In this document: in pieces, positions 45,181 through 54,496 of the stretch
How the letters are laid out: each line of letters opens with the position of its first letter
How positions within the stretch are numbered: position 1 is the stretch's first letter
Assembly (NCBI RefSeq): GCF_004345665.1
Contig: NZ_SLWR01000001.1
Span: 124,001 to 188,000, forward strand
Source of the DNA: Kribbella antiqua
GTDB taxonomy: Bacteria > Actinomycetota > Actinomycetes > Propionibacteriales > Kribbellaceae
Reading direction: 5' to 3'
DNA length: 64,000 nucleotides
The notes under the pieces: model-generated
Seen by the model: only the letters and a program-made list of their open reading frames with translations
What the model was told of the DNA's origin: nothing
The model's database searches: none
Position numbers and translations under genes: made by a program

Positions 45181-46878
45181 GTGGCGGTGTGCGAGATCTC
45201 GCTGCTCGGGGGATTTGCGGTGCGGGTCGACGGCCAGGCGATTCCGGAAGGCGCCTGGCGGCACACCCGCGCGGCCCAGCTGGTGAAAGTACTGGCGCTC
45301 GCAGACGGGCACCGGCTACTCAGAGAACAGGCCATGGAACTGCTCTGGCCCGACCTCGACCCGGCCGCCGCGTCGGCCAACCTTCGCAAAGCACTTCACT
45401 ACGCGCGACAGGCACTCGGCTCCCCGGCGTCGATCGCGGACCACGGCAACCAGCTGGAACTCTTCCCGGCGAGCGTCGTCGTCGACGCCGAGGTGTTCGA
45501 GCGGAACGCACGCCAAGCGTTGGCCGCCCACAGCGGCTACCAAGCTGTGCGCTACCCAGGTGACCTACTGCCGGAGGACCGGTACGCCGCCTGGGCCGAG
45601 GACCACCGTGATCGTCTCCGCGGACTCCACCTGGACCTCCTTCGAGCAGCCGGGCTATCGCACGACGTACTCGCCATCGACCCCGCCGATGAGGAAGCAC
45701 ATCGCGGTCTCATGCAACAGGCGCTCGACGCCGGAGACCGGAGTGCTGTCGTTCGACAGTTCGAGCAGTTGCGGCACCGGTTGCGAGCTGACCTCGGGGT
45801 CGGTCCGGACCGCGCCTCCATCACGCTGTACGAGAAGGCCCTCGCCCTCAGCCCAGGTCCCCCGCCGACCCCCGGGGAGATCACGCAAAGCCTGCTCGCG
45901 CGATCCCTCGTCCAGCTCAACTCCGGTCAGCTCGAGGACTCCGCGCGTACGGCGGGACGAGCCCGCGCGCTGGCGATCGCTGCTCAGCTGGGCCGCGAAG
46001 CGGGCGAGGCCAGCGCGATCCTCGGGATCCTGGCGAACCTGCGGGGCGAGTGGCGCGAAGCGTTCCGGGTCGACTTCGAGGACTCGGTCAGGCGCGAACC
46101 CCGGCTCGCGTCCTTCGTGTTCGACGCGCACACCTGCCTGGCGGAGTTCTCACTGTGCGGCCCGAATGGCCATGAGCAGTTCGCCGGCCTCGCCGCCGAG
46201 TTGGCCTCATCTGCCCAGCACCACCGATCCATCCAGGGCGAAGCGATCGGCGAGCTGCTCGCCGGCGAGATCGCGCTGTTCTCCGGCCGGCTCGACGACG
46301 CCCATCGACGGCTGACTCTGGCGTTGCAGTTGTACGAGCACGCCGGCGCCACGTCGGGGAAGGTGCTGACGATACAGCGGCTGGCCGAGCTCGCCGTACT
46401 GGACGGGGAACGCGGTCAGGCCACCCGACTGCTGTACGACGCCCTGCCGATGGCGCACGCGGCCTGGCTCGGACCCCACCTCGTCGTACGCACTCACGCC
46501 CTGCTGGTCGAGGCCAACGACTCGGTGCAGCTGATTGAGGCCGCGGATGGTGAACTGCAGGGCGCCAACGTCTGCCCGCCGTGCTCGCTGGGATACCTCG
46601 TCGCCACATCCAAGGCCTTCGCCCGTGGCGGCGACCTCACACAGTCGCAACGCAGGCTCGACGACGCCGAGCGATTGGCCGGTCTCTGGCCCGGCGGCGC
46701 CGCTCACGCGACCGTCTGGGAGGCACGCGCGGTCCTGCGGCAAGCCCACGGCGATTTCGACCGTGCCCGAGCGTTCTGGCAAGAGGCCGCCGACCGCTTC
46801 GCCGAAGTCGGCCGCCCCCGCGACCGCGACCGCTGCCTCTCAGCTGGCAAGGATGACCGCGAAGGCATCCACCACTGA
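45181..46878 (+). CDS. BTAD-family transcriptional regulator with TPR tail
   Basis: About 565 residues. The N-terminal OmpR/PhoB-like winged helix starts ISLLGGFAVRVDGQAIP; the BTAD domain has RYAAWAEDHRDRLRGLHLDLL and DEEAHRGLMQQALDAGDRSAVVRQFEQL, as in SARP activators. The rest looks like TPR helices. There is no NB-ARC ATPase. It probably controls an adjacent function, with target unknown. GTG 45181 lies 6 bases after TACCGT (TANNNT), possibly leaderless. Confidence 0.87.
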   Translation: MAVCEISLLGGFAVRVDGQAIPEGAWRHTRAAQLVKVLALADGHRLLREQAMELLWPDLDPAAASANLRKALHYARQALGSPASIADHGNQLELFPASVVVDAEVFERNARQALAAHSGYQAVRYPGDLLPEDRYAAWAEDHRDRLRGLHLDLLRAAGLSHDVLAIDPADEEAHRGLMQQALDAGDRSAVVRQFEQLRHRLRADLGVGPDRASITLYEKALALSPGPPPTPGEITQSLLARSLVQLNSGQLEDSARTAGRARALAIAAQLGREAGEASAILGILANLRGEWREAFRVDFEDSVRREPRLASFVFDAHTCLAEFSLCGPNGHEQFAGLAAELASSAQHHRSIQGEAIGELLAGEIALFSGRLDDAHRRLTLALQLYEHAGATSGKVLTIQRLAELAVLDGERGQATRLLYDALPMAHAAWLGPHLVVRTHALLVEANDSVQLIEAADGELQGANVCPPCSLGYLVATSKAFARGGDLTQSQRRLDDAERLAGLWPGGAAHATVWEARAVLRQAHGDFDRARAFWQEAADRFAEVGRPRDRDRCLSAGKDDREGIHH

Positions 46879-47338
46879 CCCAAAGTGATGATCCGCAACC
46901 GGCGTGTCGATCGGGTGCTTGTGGCCGATCCGAATGGCCTGCGAGATACAGCAGTAGTCCACCGCGTCGGCGATCTTGGTGTGCTCAAGCTTCCGGCGCT
47001 GCTGTACGACGTTCCCGTTCGTCACCACTGCCACGCGCCATCCCGCCGTACGCAAATCCGCAAGCTCATCAAGCACGGCCTGCTCCACCCAGGTGAACGA
47101 CGGGTGCTCGCGGTCGTAGGCATGCACCAGCTCATCCACAGACGCCCGGTGACCGACCTCTTCCTTCAACGCTGCGAAGAGCTCAGAGCGCGGCGTGAAC
47201 CCACCGTTGTCATGGGCAACCAACCACTCGACGGCGTCAAGGCCTTCGCGGTCGGACCACCACTGAGCCCACGCCAGGAACGCCGTCCCGATCGATCAGC
47301 GTGTTGTCGAGATCAAAGCAGGCCAGGCGTGGACTCAT
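46840..47338 (-). pseudogene. HAD-family hydrolase, frameshifted near its start
   Basis: ATG 47338 begins PRLACFDLDNTLIDRD, the HAD nucleophile motif, then reaches a stop in frame after about 33 residues. The continuation FLAWAQWWSDREGLDAVEWLVAHDNGGF is in another frame and reads on to 46840 (VAVVTNGNVVQQRRKLEH, then GHKHPIDT). One base too many in the GGCG at 47281-47284 explains it. The whole would be about 165 residues. A true mutation or a sequencing error is equally possible. It overlaps the BTAD gene tail to tail. Confidence 0.8.
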
Positions 47339-47410
47339 ACGTCGATGCGGATCTCGTCCAGTTCGGACGGCGCCCCACTCTCATTCCCGCCGCCGAAGGC
47401 GGCGCAGCCG

Positions 47411-49495
47411 TCAGACGTCGATTCGGGTTTCGTCGAGTTCGTAGGCTCCCTGGACCAGGAATTCTTTGCGGGGGGCTACGTCGTTGCCCATCAGGAGATC
47501 GAAGACCTGGGCGGCGGCTTCGCCGTCGTCGACGGTGATGCGGCGCAGGGTGCGGTGCCGCGGGTCCATGGTGGTTTCGGCCAGCTGGTCGGCGTCCATC
47601 TCACCGAGACCCTTGTAGCGCTGCGGCGGCTCCTTCCAGCGGACGCCCTTCTTCATCAGCTCGGCCGTCTTCCGCTGGTACTCCGCGTCGCTGTAGGTGT
47701 ACAGGTACTTGTCCTGACCCTTCTTCGGGTTCGTCAGCTCGAACCGGTGCAGCGGCGGTACGGCGGTGTAGACCCGGCCGGCATCGACCAGCGGCCGCAT
47801 GTACCGGAAGAACAGCGTCGCCAGCAGGCACCTGATGTGGGCGCCGTCGGAGTCGGCGTCCGCCATGAAGATGATCTTCCCGTACCGGACCTGCTCGATG
47901 TCGAAGCTGCGGCCGGACCCGGCGCCGACCACCTGGATGATCGAGGCGCATTCGGCGTTCTTCAGCATGTCGCCGACCGACGCCTTCTGCACGTTCAGGA
48001 TCTTGCCCCGGATCGGCAGCAGCGCCTGGAACTCGGAGCTGCGCGCCAGCTTCGCCGTACCAAGCGCCGAATCACCCTCGACGATGAACAGCTCGGACCG
48101 GTCGACATCGTTGCTGCGGCAGTCCGCCAGCTTCGCCGGCAGCGCCGAGGACTCAAGCGCGGTCTTCCGCCGCTGCAGCTCACGATGCTGACGCGCGGCG
48201 ACGCGTGTCCGGGAAGCGGCGACGACCTTCTCCAGCACGGCGCGTGCCTGTGCCTTGTGCTCACGCTTGTTCGAGGTGAGGAACGCCTCCAGCTCGCTCT
48301 GCACGACCTTCGCGACGATCCGCGAGGCGGCCGGCGTGCCGAGCACCTCCTTGGTCTGGCCGTCGAACTGCGGCTCGGCGAGCCGAACCGTCACCACCGA
48401 GGTCAGGCCTTCGAGGACGTCGTCCTTGATGATCTCCTCGCCGCTCTTCAGCAGCCGGGTGCCGTCGAGAACACTGGTGAACGTCTTGGCCAGGGCGCGC
48501 TCGAACCCTGCCACGTGGGTGCCGCCCTTCGGCGTGGCCACGATGTTCACGAACGAGCGGAGCTCGGTCTCGTACCCATCGCCCCAGCGGACCGCGATGT
48601 CGACCTCCAGGTCGCGCTCGACGTCGGTCGGCGTCATGTGGCCGGCGTCGTCGAGCATCGGCACGGTCTCGGTGAAGTGCCCGGTACCGGTCAGCCGGAT
48701 GACGTCGCTGACCTTCTGGTCGGTGGCCAGGAACTCGCAGAACTCGCTGATCCCGCCGTCGTGCTTGAAATGCTCCTCGGTGACCTCGTCGCCGCGCTCG
48801 TCCCGGATCACCAGCTCGAGGCCCGGCACCAGGAACGAGGTCTGACGCGCCCGGGTGACCAGCTCGTCGTAGTTGAAGGCCGCGTCGCGGGTGAAGATCT
48901 GCCGGTCCGCCCAGTACCGGATCCGCGTCCCGGTGACACCCTTCTTCGCCCGGCCGGCCTTGCGCAGACCCTTCGCCGGGGTGAAGCCGGCGTTCGCGCC
49001 CTCGCCGTCGAACTCACCGGCCACACCGCGCCGGAACGAGGTGGTCCAGACCACACCGCCGCGGTCGACCTCGACGTCGAGCCGCGCGGACAGCGCGTTC
49101 ACCACCGACGCACCGACACCGTGCAGACCACCGGAGGCGTTGTACGAACCGCCGCCGAACTTGCCGCCGGCGTGCAGCTTGGTGAACACGACCTCGACGC
49201 CGCTGAGCTTGGTCTTCGGCTCGATGTCGACCGGGATGCCGCGGGCACGGTCCTTCACCTCGACCGAGCCGTCCTTGTAGAGCACGACGTCGATCCGCTC
49301 GCCGTGCCCGGCCAGGGACTCGTCGACGGCGTTGTCGATGATCTCCCACAGGCAGTGCATCAGGCCGCGGCTGTCGGTGGACCCGATGTACATGCCGGGC
49401 CGCTTCCGGACTGCCTCGAGTCCTTCGAGGACGAGCAGATGGCGGGCGTTGTACGTCGGGTCGAGCTCGGTACTGCGAGGCGTCGGGGCGGCCAC
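47411..49495 (-). CDS. parE: DNA topoisomerase IV subunit B
   Basis: A 694-residue GHKL ATPase subunit. It has EIIDNAVDESLAGHG, ASGGLHGVGASVVNALS, and a TOPRIM domain with FIVEGDSALGTAK and MADADSDGAHI; the C-terminal end has QRYKGLGEMDADQL. GTG 49495 is preceded by AAGGAG. A LexA-type box lies about 58 bases upstream. It partners ParC. Both lie in this window 7.5 kb apart. Confidence 0.94.
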   Translation of the reverse strand: MAAPTPRSTELDPTYNARHLLVLEGLEAVRKRPGMYIGSTDSRGLMHCLWEIIDNAVDESLAGHGERIDVVLYKDGSVEVKDRARGIPVDIEPKTKLSGVEVVFTKLHAGGKFGGGSYNASGGLHGVGASVVNALSARLDVEVDRGGVVWTTSFRRGVAGEFDGEGANAGFTPAKGLRKAGRAKKGVTGTRIRYWADRQIFTRDAAFNYDELVTRARQTSFLVPGLELVIRDERGDEVTEEHFKHDGGISEFCEFLATDQKVSDVIRLTGTGHFTETVPMLDDAGHMTPTDVERDLEVDIAVRWGDGYETELRSFVNIVATPKGGTHVAGFERALAKTFTSVLDGTRLLKSGEEIIKDDVLEGLTSVVTVRLAEPQFDGQTKEVLGTPAASRIVAKVVQSELEAFLTSNKREHKAQARAVLEKVVAASRTRVAARQHRELQRRKTALESSALPAKLADCRSNDVDRSELFIVEGDSALGTAKLARSSEFQALLPIRGKILNVQKASVGDMLKNAECASIIQVVGAGSGRSFDIEQVRYGKIIFMADADSDGAHIRCLLATLFFRYMRPLVDAGRVYTAVPPLHRFELTNPKKGQDKYLYTYSDAEYQRKTAELMKKGVRWKEPPQRYKGLGEMDADQLAETTMDPRHRTLRRITVDDGEAAAQVFDLLMGNDVAPRKEFLVQGAYELDETRIDV

Positions 49496-49534
49496 TGGGC
49501 TCCTTCACTGGTTCACAAGCTAACTGCGCACATC

Positions 49535-49564
49535 CGGACCGACCGCCGGTCCGAACACCTGTTC
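49535..49564 (-). promoter_or_regulatory. Candidate LexA/SOS box and hairpin upstream of parE
   Basis: GAAC-ACCT-GTTC at 49553-49564 (preceded by C) matches the core of the actinobacterial LexA site TCGAACNNNNGTTCGA. A 7-bp inverted repeat CGGACCG/CGGTCCG (49535-49541, 49547-49553) adjoins it. Both are 40-70 bases upstream of the parE GTG. A DNA-damage-linked control of topoisomerase IV is inferred from this. Confidence 0.5.
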
Positions 49565-49978
49565 ACAGCCTATGCGTCCGTACCCCCAAAACCTTGCAAG
49601 CGGGGCCAGCCGCGTCGGCTGACCGGTACCGGCCAAAGCAGGTTGCAGGGGCTGCCGCCGGGGTACAGCGGAAGCACCAGAAAGCAGGTGGGGTAGGTGT
49701 TTTCGCAGGTATCGGTTCGGACTCAATCGGCATGTGGCGTACGACACTCCGATCATCAGCGCGGTGTGACGAAGTCATGGCGCACAGTGAAAGAGGACAC
49801 GCCCGACACCCGCCGGAAACAAGAAATCACCCGCATCCGAAACGATTCCCCTTCAAGATGCGTCATAAGGGAACAGGTGGTTCGTCTCACATACGGACAC
49901 GCTGCCCTACCGGGAAGCGATCCGTCTGTCAGGATGTTGCTATCTGGTGAGTACGGAACTAGATGAGATGAGGCCTCA
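49565..49978. other. Long intergenic region between parE and the DUF7455 gene
   Basis: About 414 bases without a supported gene separate two divergent genes. The two sides hold promoter-like stretches, including TTGCTA at 49937-49942 before the DUF7455 gene. No repeat, RNA gene or hairpin stood out beyond the box next to parE. Short frames present here have no RBS or family match. Confidence 0.5.
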
Positions 49979-50209
49979 ATGACTACAGCACTCGCCCCGA
50001 GCTCGACTCTGTCGGCCGCGGATCGTTGTGACCGCTGCGGCGCGCAGGCCTACGTCCGTGTCACCCTGACCTCCGGTGGGGAGCTGCTCTTCTGCGCCCA
50101 CCACAGCCGGGAACACGCGGAGAAGCTGCGCAACATCGCGATCACCATCCACGACGAGACGGGCAAGCTCGAAGACACCCCGGCCGTCGCGGCGGAAGAC
50201 GATCGGTAA
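49979..50209 (+). CDS. DUF7455 small zinc-ribbon-like protein
   Basis: A 76-residue protein with CDRCGAQAYVRVTLTSGG and LLFCAHHSREH, so two CxxC/CxxH pairs likely bind zinc. It matches the actinobacterial DUF7455 family, function unknown. ATG 49979 follows GATGAGG by 5 bases. It is divergent from parE. Confidence 0.88.
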   Translation: MTTALAPSSTLSAADRCDRCGAQAYVRVTLTSGGELLFCAHHSREHAEKLRNIAITIHDETGKLEDTPAVAAEDDR

Positions 50210-50260
50210 GCCCAAGCTTCATAAACGCGCCAACGACGGCGCCAAAGTCATAGAGGCTCC

Positions 50261-50290
50261 GATGGCGGTCACCGACAGGTGACCGCCATC
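50261..50290. terminator. Bidirectional hairpin terminator
   Basis: GATGGCGGTCACC (50261-50273), a GACA loop and GGTGACCGCCATC (50278-50290) make a perfect 13-bp stem. It lies between the convergent DUF7455 and MocR genes, 52 bases after one and 8 before the other. It lacks a U-run, as is common in high-GC actinobacteria. Confidence 0.85.
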
Positions 50291-50297
50291 CGTCATG

Positions 50298-51770
50298 TCA
50301 GACCAGAGGTACGGCGGGCGGCGGACCGTGGCGGCGCAACTCCTGCCAGGCCCGAGCCAGCCGATCGACCGCATCGTCGAGCACCGGCTCCGAGTACGCG
50401 AACGGCACCCGCAGGTAGTCGTCGTGCTCCCCCGTCGGATCCATCGCCCGGCCTGCCACGACCTCCACCCCATGCCGCAACGCCACCTGGGCGAACACCC
50501 GGGCATCGGTATCCGGCAGCCGGATCCACAACGCCGACCCGCCCTTGGGCGACGACCATTCCCATTCAGGCAGTCGCTCGGTCAGCAGCTGCCCCATCAG
50601 CTTCTTCCGCGCCGTCGCCACCCGCGCCCGCGCCGACGTCAGCTCCGTCAGTCGCGGCAGCAACCGCGCCGTCAACGCCTGATCGATCACCGGACTCCCG
50701 AGATCCGCCAGCGCTTTGTGCCGTGCCAACCTCTCCGCCAGCGGCCGCGACGCCCGGATCCACCCGATCCGTAACCCGCCCCACACCGCCTTCGACACCG
50801 ACCCGATGGTCAGCACCTCACTCCCATCCGGCGCGTACGCCGCCAGCGGTGGCGGAATCGACGGCCCAGCCGGATCCCACGCCGAATACGCGTTGTCCTC
50901 CACGACCACAACGCCGTACTTCGCGGCAAGTTCTGCCACCTGCCGTCGACGGTTCGCGGACATCAGCCGTCCGGTCGGATTGTGGAACGTCGGCATCACG
51001 AACAACATCGCCGGCTCATGTGAAGCGAAGGCCGCGGTCAGCAGATCCGGCCTGATCCCGGCATCATCCAGCGGTACGCCGACCACCCGACCACCGGCGG
51101 CACCGAACAGATCGAAGCACCCCGGCCAACTGGGCTGCTCGATGACGACCGTGGCGCCACTGCGCAGATACATCTGCGTCACCAGCGCGATCGCCTGATG
51201 CGCACCGGTCGTCACGACGATCTCGTCCGGCGACGTCGGCAGACCGGACTCGGTGAAGTGCTCCGCTATCCGCTCGCGCAGCACTTGAAGACCGCGTGGG
51301 TGGTAGCCGACATGATCGAGCAACAAGGGCAGGTCACTGCTCGCGAGCTCGATCAGCTCATCGGCCAACTCCGGCAGGCCAGGATCGACGGCGTACGTCA
51401 GCGAGATCACCTCGCCGGCACCGACCGCGATCCGGTGGAACAGCGACTCGCCGTACCCCAGCGGCATCCGCTTGTCCGCTCGTGAACGACCACGTCCGGC
51501 GGCGCGGGCGACCGTCGTACCGCTCCCCCGACGGCTCTCGACGAGTCCGCGGGCGCGGAGTTCGTCGTACGCCGCGACGACGGTGGCGCGGCTGATCGCC
51601 AACGCGTCCGCGAGTCGGCGTTCGGCAGGCAGGCGTGCGCCGACCGGGAGTTCGGACGAGCCGATCTGCGCGGCAATGGCGTCGGCCAGACGGCGGTACA
51701 GACCTCCGCGGCCGGTCAGTCGGCTGCCGATCAGTTCGGCCAGTGCGGCGGCGTCTCCAGAACGGTCCAC
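50298..51770 (-). CDS. MocR/PdxR-family regulator with aminotransferase domain
   Basis: A 490-residue fusion. The GntR-type winged helix is at about residues 25-95 (AERRLADALAISRATVVAAYDELRARGLVE), followed by a class I aminotransferase fold. This includes FVMPTFHNPTGRLM and SVSKAVWGGLRIGW, with Lys for PLP. These regulators usually sense PLP or amino compounds and control a neighbouring transporter. It diverges from a LysE exporter with a paired palindrome between them. GTG 51770 start. Confidence 0.92.
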   Translation of the reverse strand: MDRSGDAAALAELIGSRLTGRGGLYRRLADAIAAQIGSSELPVGARLPAERRLADALAISRATVVAAYDELRARGLVESRRGSGTTVARAAGRGRSRADKRMPLGYGESLFHRIAVGAGEVISLTYAVDPGLPELADELIELASSDLPLLLDHVGYHPRGLQVLRERIAEHFTESGLPTSPDEIVVTTGAHQAIALVTQMYLRSGATVVIEQPSWPGCFDLFGAAGGRVVGVPLDDAGIRPDLLTAAFASHEPAMLFVMPTFHNPTGRLMSANRRRQVAELAAKYGVVVVEDNAYSAWDPAGPSIPPPLAAYAPDGSEVLTIGSVSKAVWGGLRIGWIRASRPLAERLARHKALADLGSPVIDQALTARLLPRLTELTSARARVATARKKLMGQLLTERLPEWEWSSPKGGSALWIRLPDTDARVFAQVALRHGVEVVAGRAMDPTGEHDDYLRVPFAYSEPVLDDAVDRLARAWQELRRHGPPPAVPLV

Positions 51771-51791
51771 TTCTCCCTCGATTGGCTCGGG

Positions 51792-51836
51792 TGGACTGCT
51801 TCTTGCTTCGTCAGGCTAGTGCCTGGAAGCAGTCCA
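51792..51836. promoter_or_regulatory. Inverted repeat TGGACTGCTTC, likely MocR operator
   Basis: TGGACTGCTTC (51792-51802) and GAAGCAGTCCA (51826-51836) form a perfect 11-bp inverted repeat with 23 bases between. It is central to the 85-base gap between mocR-type and lysE-type genes. MocR proteins bind split repeats of this kind. It could control both genes. Confidence 0.7.
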
Positions 51837-51855
51837 ATTCGAGAGGGAGAGAGCA

Positions 51856-52482
51856 ATGGGGATCGCGCAGCTGCTGGGATTCGCCGGCACGACGGTGGTG
51901 CTGGTCGGGATGCCGGGGCCGAACAACCTCTACATCTCGCTGCGTAGTCTCACCCAGGGGCGTCGTGCCGGCGTGGTCTCCGCCCTCGCCATCGAGACGG
52001 GCACGCTTGTCTACATCGTCGTCGCCGCGATGGGCCTGGCGACGCTGGTCAAGGCGTCTCCGGCGTTGTTCACCGCGATCACCGTGGCCGGCGCGCTCTA
52101 CCTGGCGTTCCTCGGCGTGAAGGTACTCACGGCGCCGACCACCGAGCACGCCGGCCGCGTCCCGGCTGCTCCCCTCGGCAAGGTGTTCCGAGACGGCGTC
52201 GTGGTCAACCTCTTGAACCCGAAGGCCGCGCTGTTCTTCCTCGCCTTCCTCCCGCAATTCACCAGCCGCGGCGCCGGACCGGACCAGCTCCGCAACGAGA
52301 TGCTGCTCCTCGGCGTCGGCGCGCTGTTGATCGGCCTGGCTCTCGACCTCAGCTACGCCGTCGGGGCCGACGCGATCGGCCGCCGCTTCCGCTCCGCCCG
52401 TACGACGACCCGCTGGCGCAACCGCTTCGTCGCAGCCGTCTACCTCGGGCTGTCGGCGGTCGCCCTCATCAGCGCGTTCTGA
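51856..52482 (+). CDS. LysE-family amino acid exporter
   Basis: A 208-residue six-helix membrane protein of the LysE/RhtB family: MPGPNNLYISLRSLTQGRRAGVVSALAIETGTL at the N-terminus and FRDGVVVNLLNPKAALFFLAFLPQF in the middle. It exports amino acids or similar solutes. GAGAGGGAGAGAGCA precedes the ATG. Its divergent MocR neighbour is the likely controller. The 3' end overlaps the debranching-like gene by 43 bases. Confidence 0.9.
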   Translation: MGIAQLLGFAGTTVVLVGMPGPNNLYISLRSLTQGRRAGVVSALAIETGTLVYIVVAAMGLATLVKASPALFTAITVAGALYLAFLGVKVLTAPTTEHAGRVPAAPLGKVFRDGVVVNLLNPKAALFFLAFLPQFTSRGAGPDQLRNEMLLLGVGALLIGLALDLSYAVGADAIGRRFRSARTTTRWRNRFVAAVYLGLSAVALISAF

Positions 52483-54455
52483 GGCGCCTCGAGTACGGCG
52501 AGCACACCCTCGTCCAGCCGCACCGACAGCACCTCGTCGCCGAGCCGAAGGCCACGGAGCTCGAGTCGCTTCCAGGGCAGGACTTCCGCCGGCGTGATCG
52601 TGATGGTCTCGCCAGGAACATCCGGCTCGATGCCGAGCGCCGCGACGATCACCGCGATCGCCGACGCCACCGCCCAGGCCTGCGGGCGACACGACAGCGG
52701 GTACGGCGTCGGTGTACTCTCCTCGCCCGTACCGCGGCCGCCGTACAACTCAGGCAGCCGGTAGTCGAAAGCCTCCGCCGCCTTGATTAGTCCACGTACG
52801 TACGACGTGGCGACGGCCGCATGGCCGGTCGCGAACAGGCCTTGGATCGTCATCGCGGTGTCGTGCGGCCAGACGCTGCCGGTGTGGTAGCCGAGCGGGT
52901 TGAACCGGGTCATTGCCGTCGACAACGTTCTCAGCCCGAACCCGCTGTCGAGATCGCTACCTGCCAGGATGTCGGCAACGGTCTGTTCTTCGTCGGCATC
53001 GAGCAGGCCGGTGCCGAGCAGATGACCCATGTTCGACGCGCGGCCGGCGACCGGGTCCTTCGCGCCGTCCAGGGCGATCGCCGGGTAGCCCTCGACCCAG
53101 AAGGCGCTGCGGAACCGTTCCTGCAGGGCTGCCGCCCATTCACGCCACTCGTCACCAGATTCGCCGTGGAACTCGAGCAGCTCGGCGCCCTTGACCGCGG
53201 CCGCGTAGGCATAGCCCTGCACCTCGCACAATGCGATCGGTGCGGTAGCCAGCGTGCCGTCCGGCCATTGCACAGCGTCGACCGAGTCCTTCCAGCCCTG
53301 GTTGGCCAGTCCGTGACCCGACTCGTCGACGTATTCGAGGAAGCCGTCATCGTCGGGATCGGCGTACTCCTTCATCCACTGCAGCGCGCGGCGGAGGTTC
53401 GGCAGTAGGTCGCTGACCTCCTCAGCCGGCATGCCCCAACGCCAGGCCTTATGCAGGGTCATGATCCAGAGCTGGGTCGCGTCGTGCGTGCCGTAATACG
53501 CGGCGGGCAGGACCAGGCCACCACCATGGTCGGCGACGTCGGCTCGCAGCTCGTGCGGGATCTTGCCAGGCTGCTCGGCCGACTCGGGATCGACCTTCGT
53601 TCCTTGCCAGGCGGCCAGCGCCCGCAATGTCCCAGCGGCCAGCGACGGGTCCACCGGGATCAGCATCCCCGACGAGATCAGCGAGTCACGACCGAACAGC
53701 GTGAGATACCAAGGCGGTCCGGCGCCAAGATAGCGATCGCTGCCCGCCGCAAGTTGCAGCGCTCGAGCATCGTCCAGCGACCGATTCACCCAACGCTCGA
53801 CCCGCGTGTCGTCGCAGTCCACCTTCAACTCGTACGGCGCGCTGTCCGGCGCCGGCTCGATGCTGAAGCCGGTCGTGCCCTTCGGGAACTCGGCGGTGAT
53901 CCGTGCGGTCAGGACAAACTCCTCCCCCGGCTCGAGCCGCGGGTTCGCGGTGACACCGGGGTCGAGGCGGGCGCTGACCCGGGTGCCGGAGTTGTCCCAG
54001 TGCAGCCGGGACGGACCGTCGTACGCCGGACTGAGCTCAGGCAGGTCAGCCGCCGCGCCGCTGCGGACGGCCGCCGTCCAGGCAAGATCGGTGCCCAGGG
54101 CAACATCAACCCGGCATTCGATGGTCGCGCGGGAGCTGTTGACCAGGCGGATGCGCTCGGTCAGGCCGTCGGTGTCGAGGTCGCGGCTGCGGTACACCAT
54201 CACGGTCGGATCGTGCAGGTCGGAATCGCCCAGTCCCTCGACCATCGCGACGTACTCGTGTGAGTTCGCGGCGCGCTCGTCGGCATGCAGTGGGGTTGGC
54301 TCGCGGCCGTCGATCATCAGGCTCAGCCGGGACAGGACCCGCCGATCCCGGGCATAGACGCCCTCCGCGCCGGTGCCGGTCAACTGACCGGACGCGGGCG
54401 AGAGGACCACCCAGGGAGCAGCGAGTGCGGTGACCAAATCGTGCAGCTGAGGCAT
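52440..54455 (-). CDS. Glycogen-debranching-like enzyme (amylo-alpha-1,6-glucosidase family)
   Basis: A 671-residue protein. The N-terminal glycogen-debranching domain has GAEGVYARDRRVLSRLSL. A six-hairpin (alpha/alpha)6 catalytic domain follows, with WYLTLFGRDSLISSGML, LPNLRRALQWMKEYAD, and GYHTGSVWPHDTAMTIQGL. It probably acts on alpha-glucan or another oligosaccharide. There is no signal peptide, so it is cytoplasmic. It is intact. Confidence 0.9.
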   Translation of the reverse strand: MPQLHDLVTALAAPWVVLSPASGQLTGTGAEGVYARDRRVLSRLSLMIDGREPTPLHADERAANSHEYVAMVEGLGDSDLHDPTVMVYRSRDLDTDGLTERIRLVNSSRATIECRVDVALGTDLAWTAAVRSGAAADLPELSPAYDGPSRLHWDNSGTRVSARLDPGVTANPRLEPGEEFVLTARITAEFPKGTTGFSIEPAPDSAPYELKVDCDDTRVERWVNRSLDDARALQLAAGSDRYLGAGPPWYLTLFGRDSLISSGMLIPVDPSLAAGTLRALAAWQGTKVDPESAEQPGKIPHELRADVADHGGGLVLPAAYYGTHDATQLWIMTLHKAWRWGMPAEEVSDLLPNLRRALQWMKEYADPDDDGFLEYVDESGHGLANQGWKDSVDAVQWPDGTLATAPIALCEVQGYAYAAAVKGAELLEFHGESGDEWREWAAALQERFRSAFWVEGYPAIALDGAKDPVAGRASNMGHLLGTGLLDADEEQTVADILAGSDLDSGFGLRTLSTAMTRFNPLGYHTGSVWPHDTAMTIQGLFATGHAAVATSYVRGLIKAAEAFDYRLPELYGGRGTGEESTPTPYPLSCRPQAWAVASAIAVIVAALGIEPDVPGETITITPAEVLPWKRLELRGLRLGDEVLSVRLDEGVLAVLEAPQNALMRATADSPR

Positions 54456-54496
54456 GTGTCCACCCTAAAGCCACTCCTTTGGGGCACAGTGTCGGT

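Noticed and set aside
47345-49696. 783-residue open frame on the + strand
   Set aside because: It is the shadow of parE.
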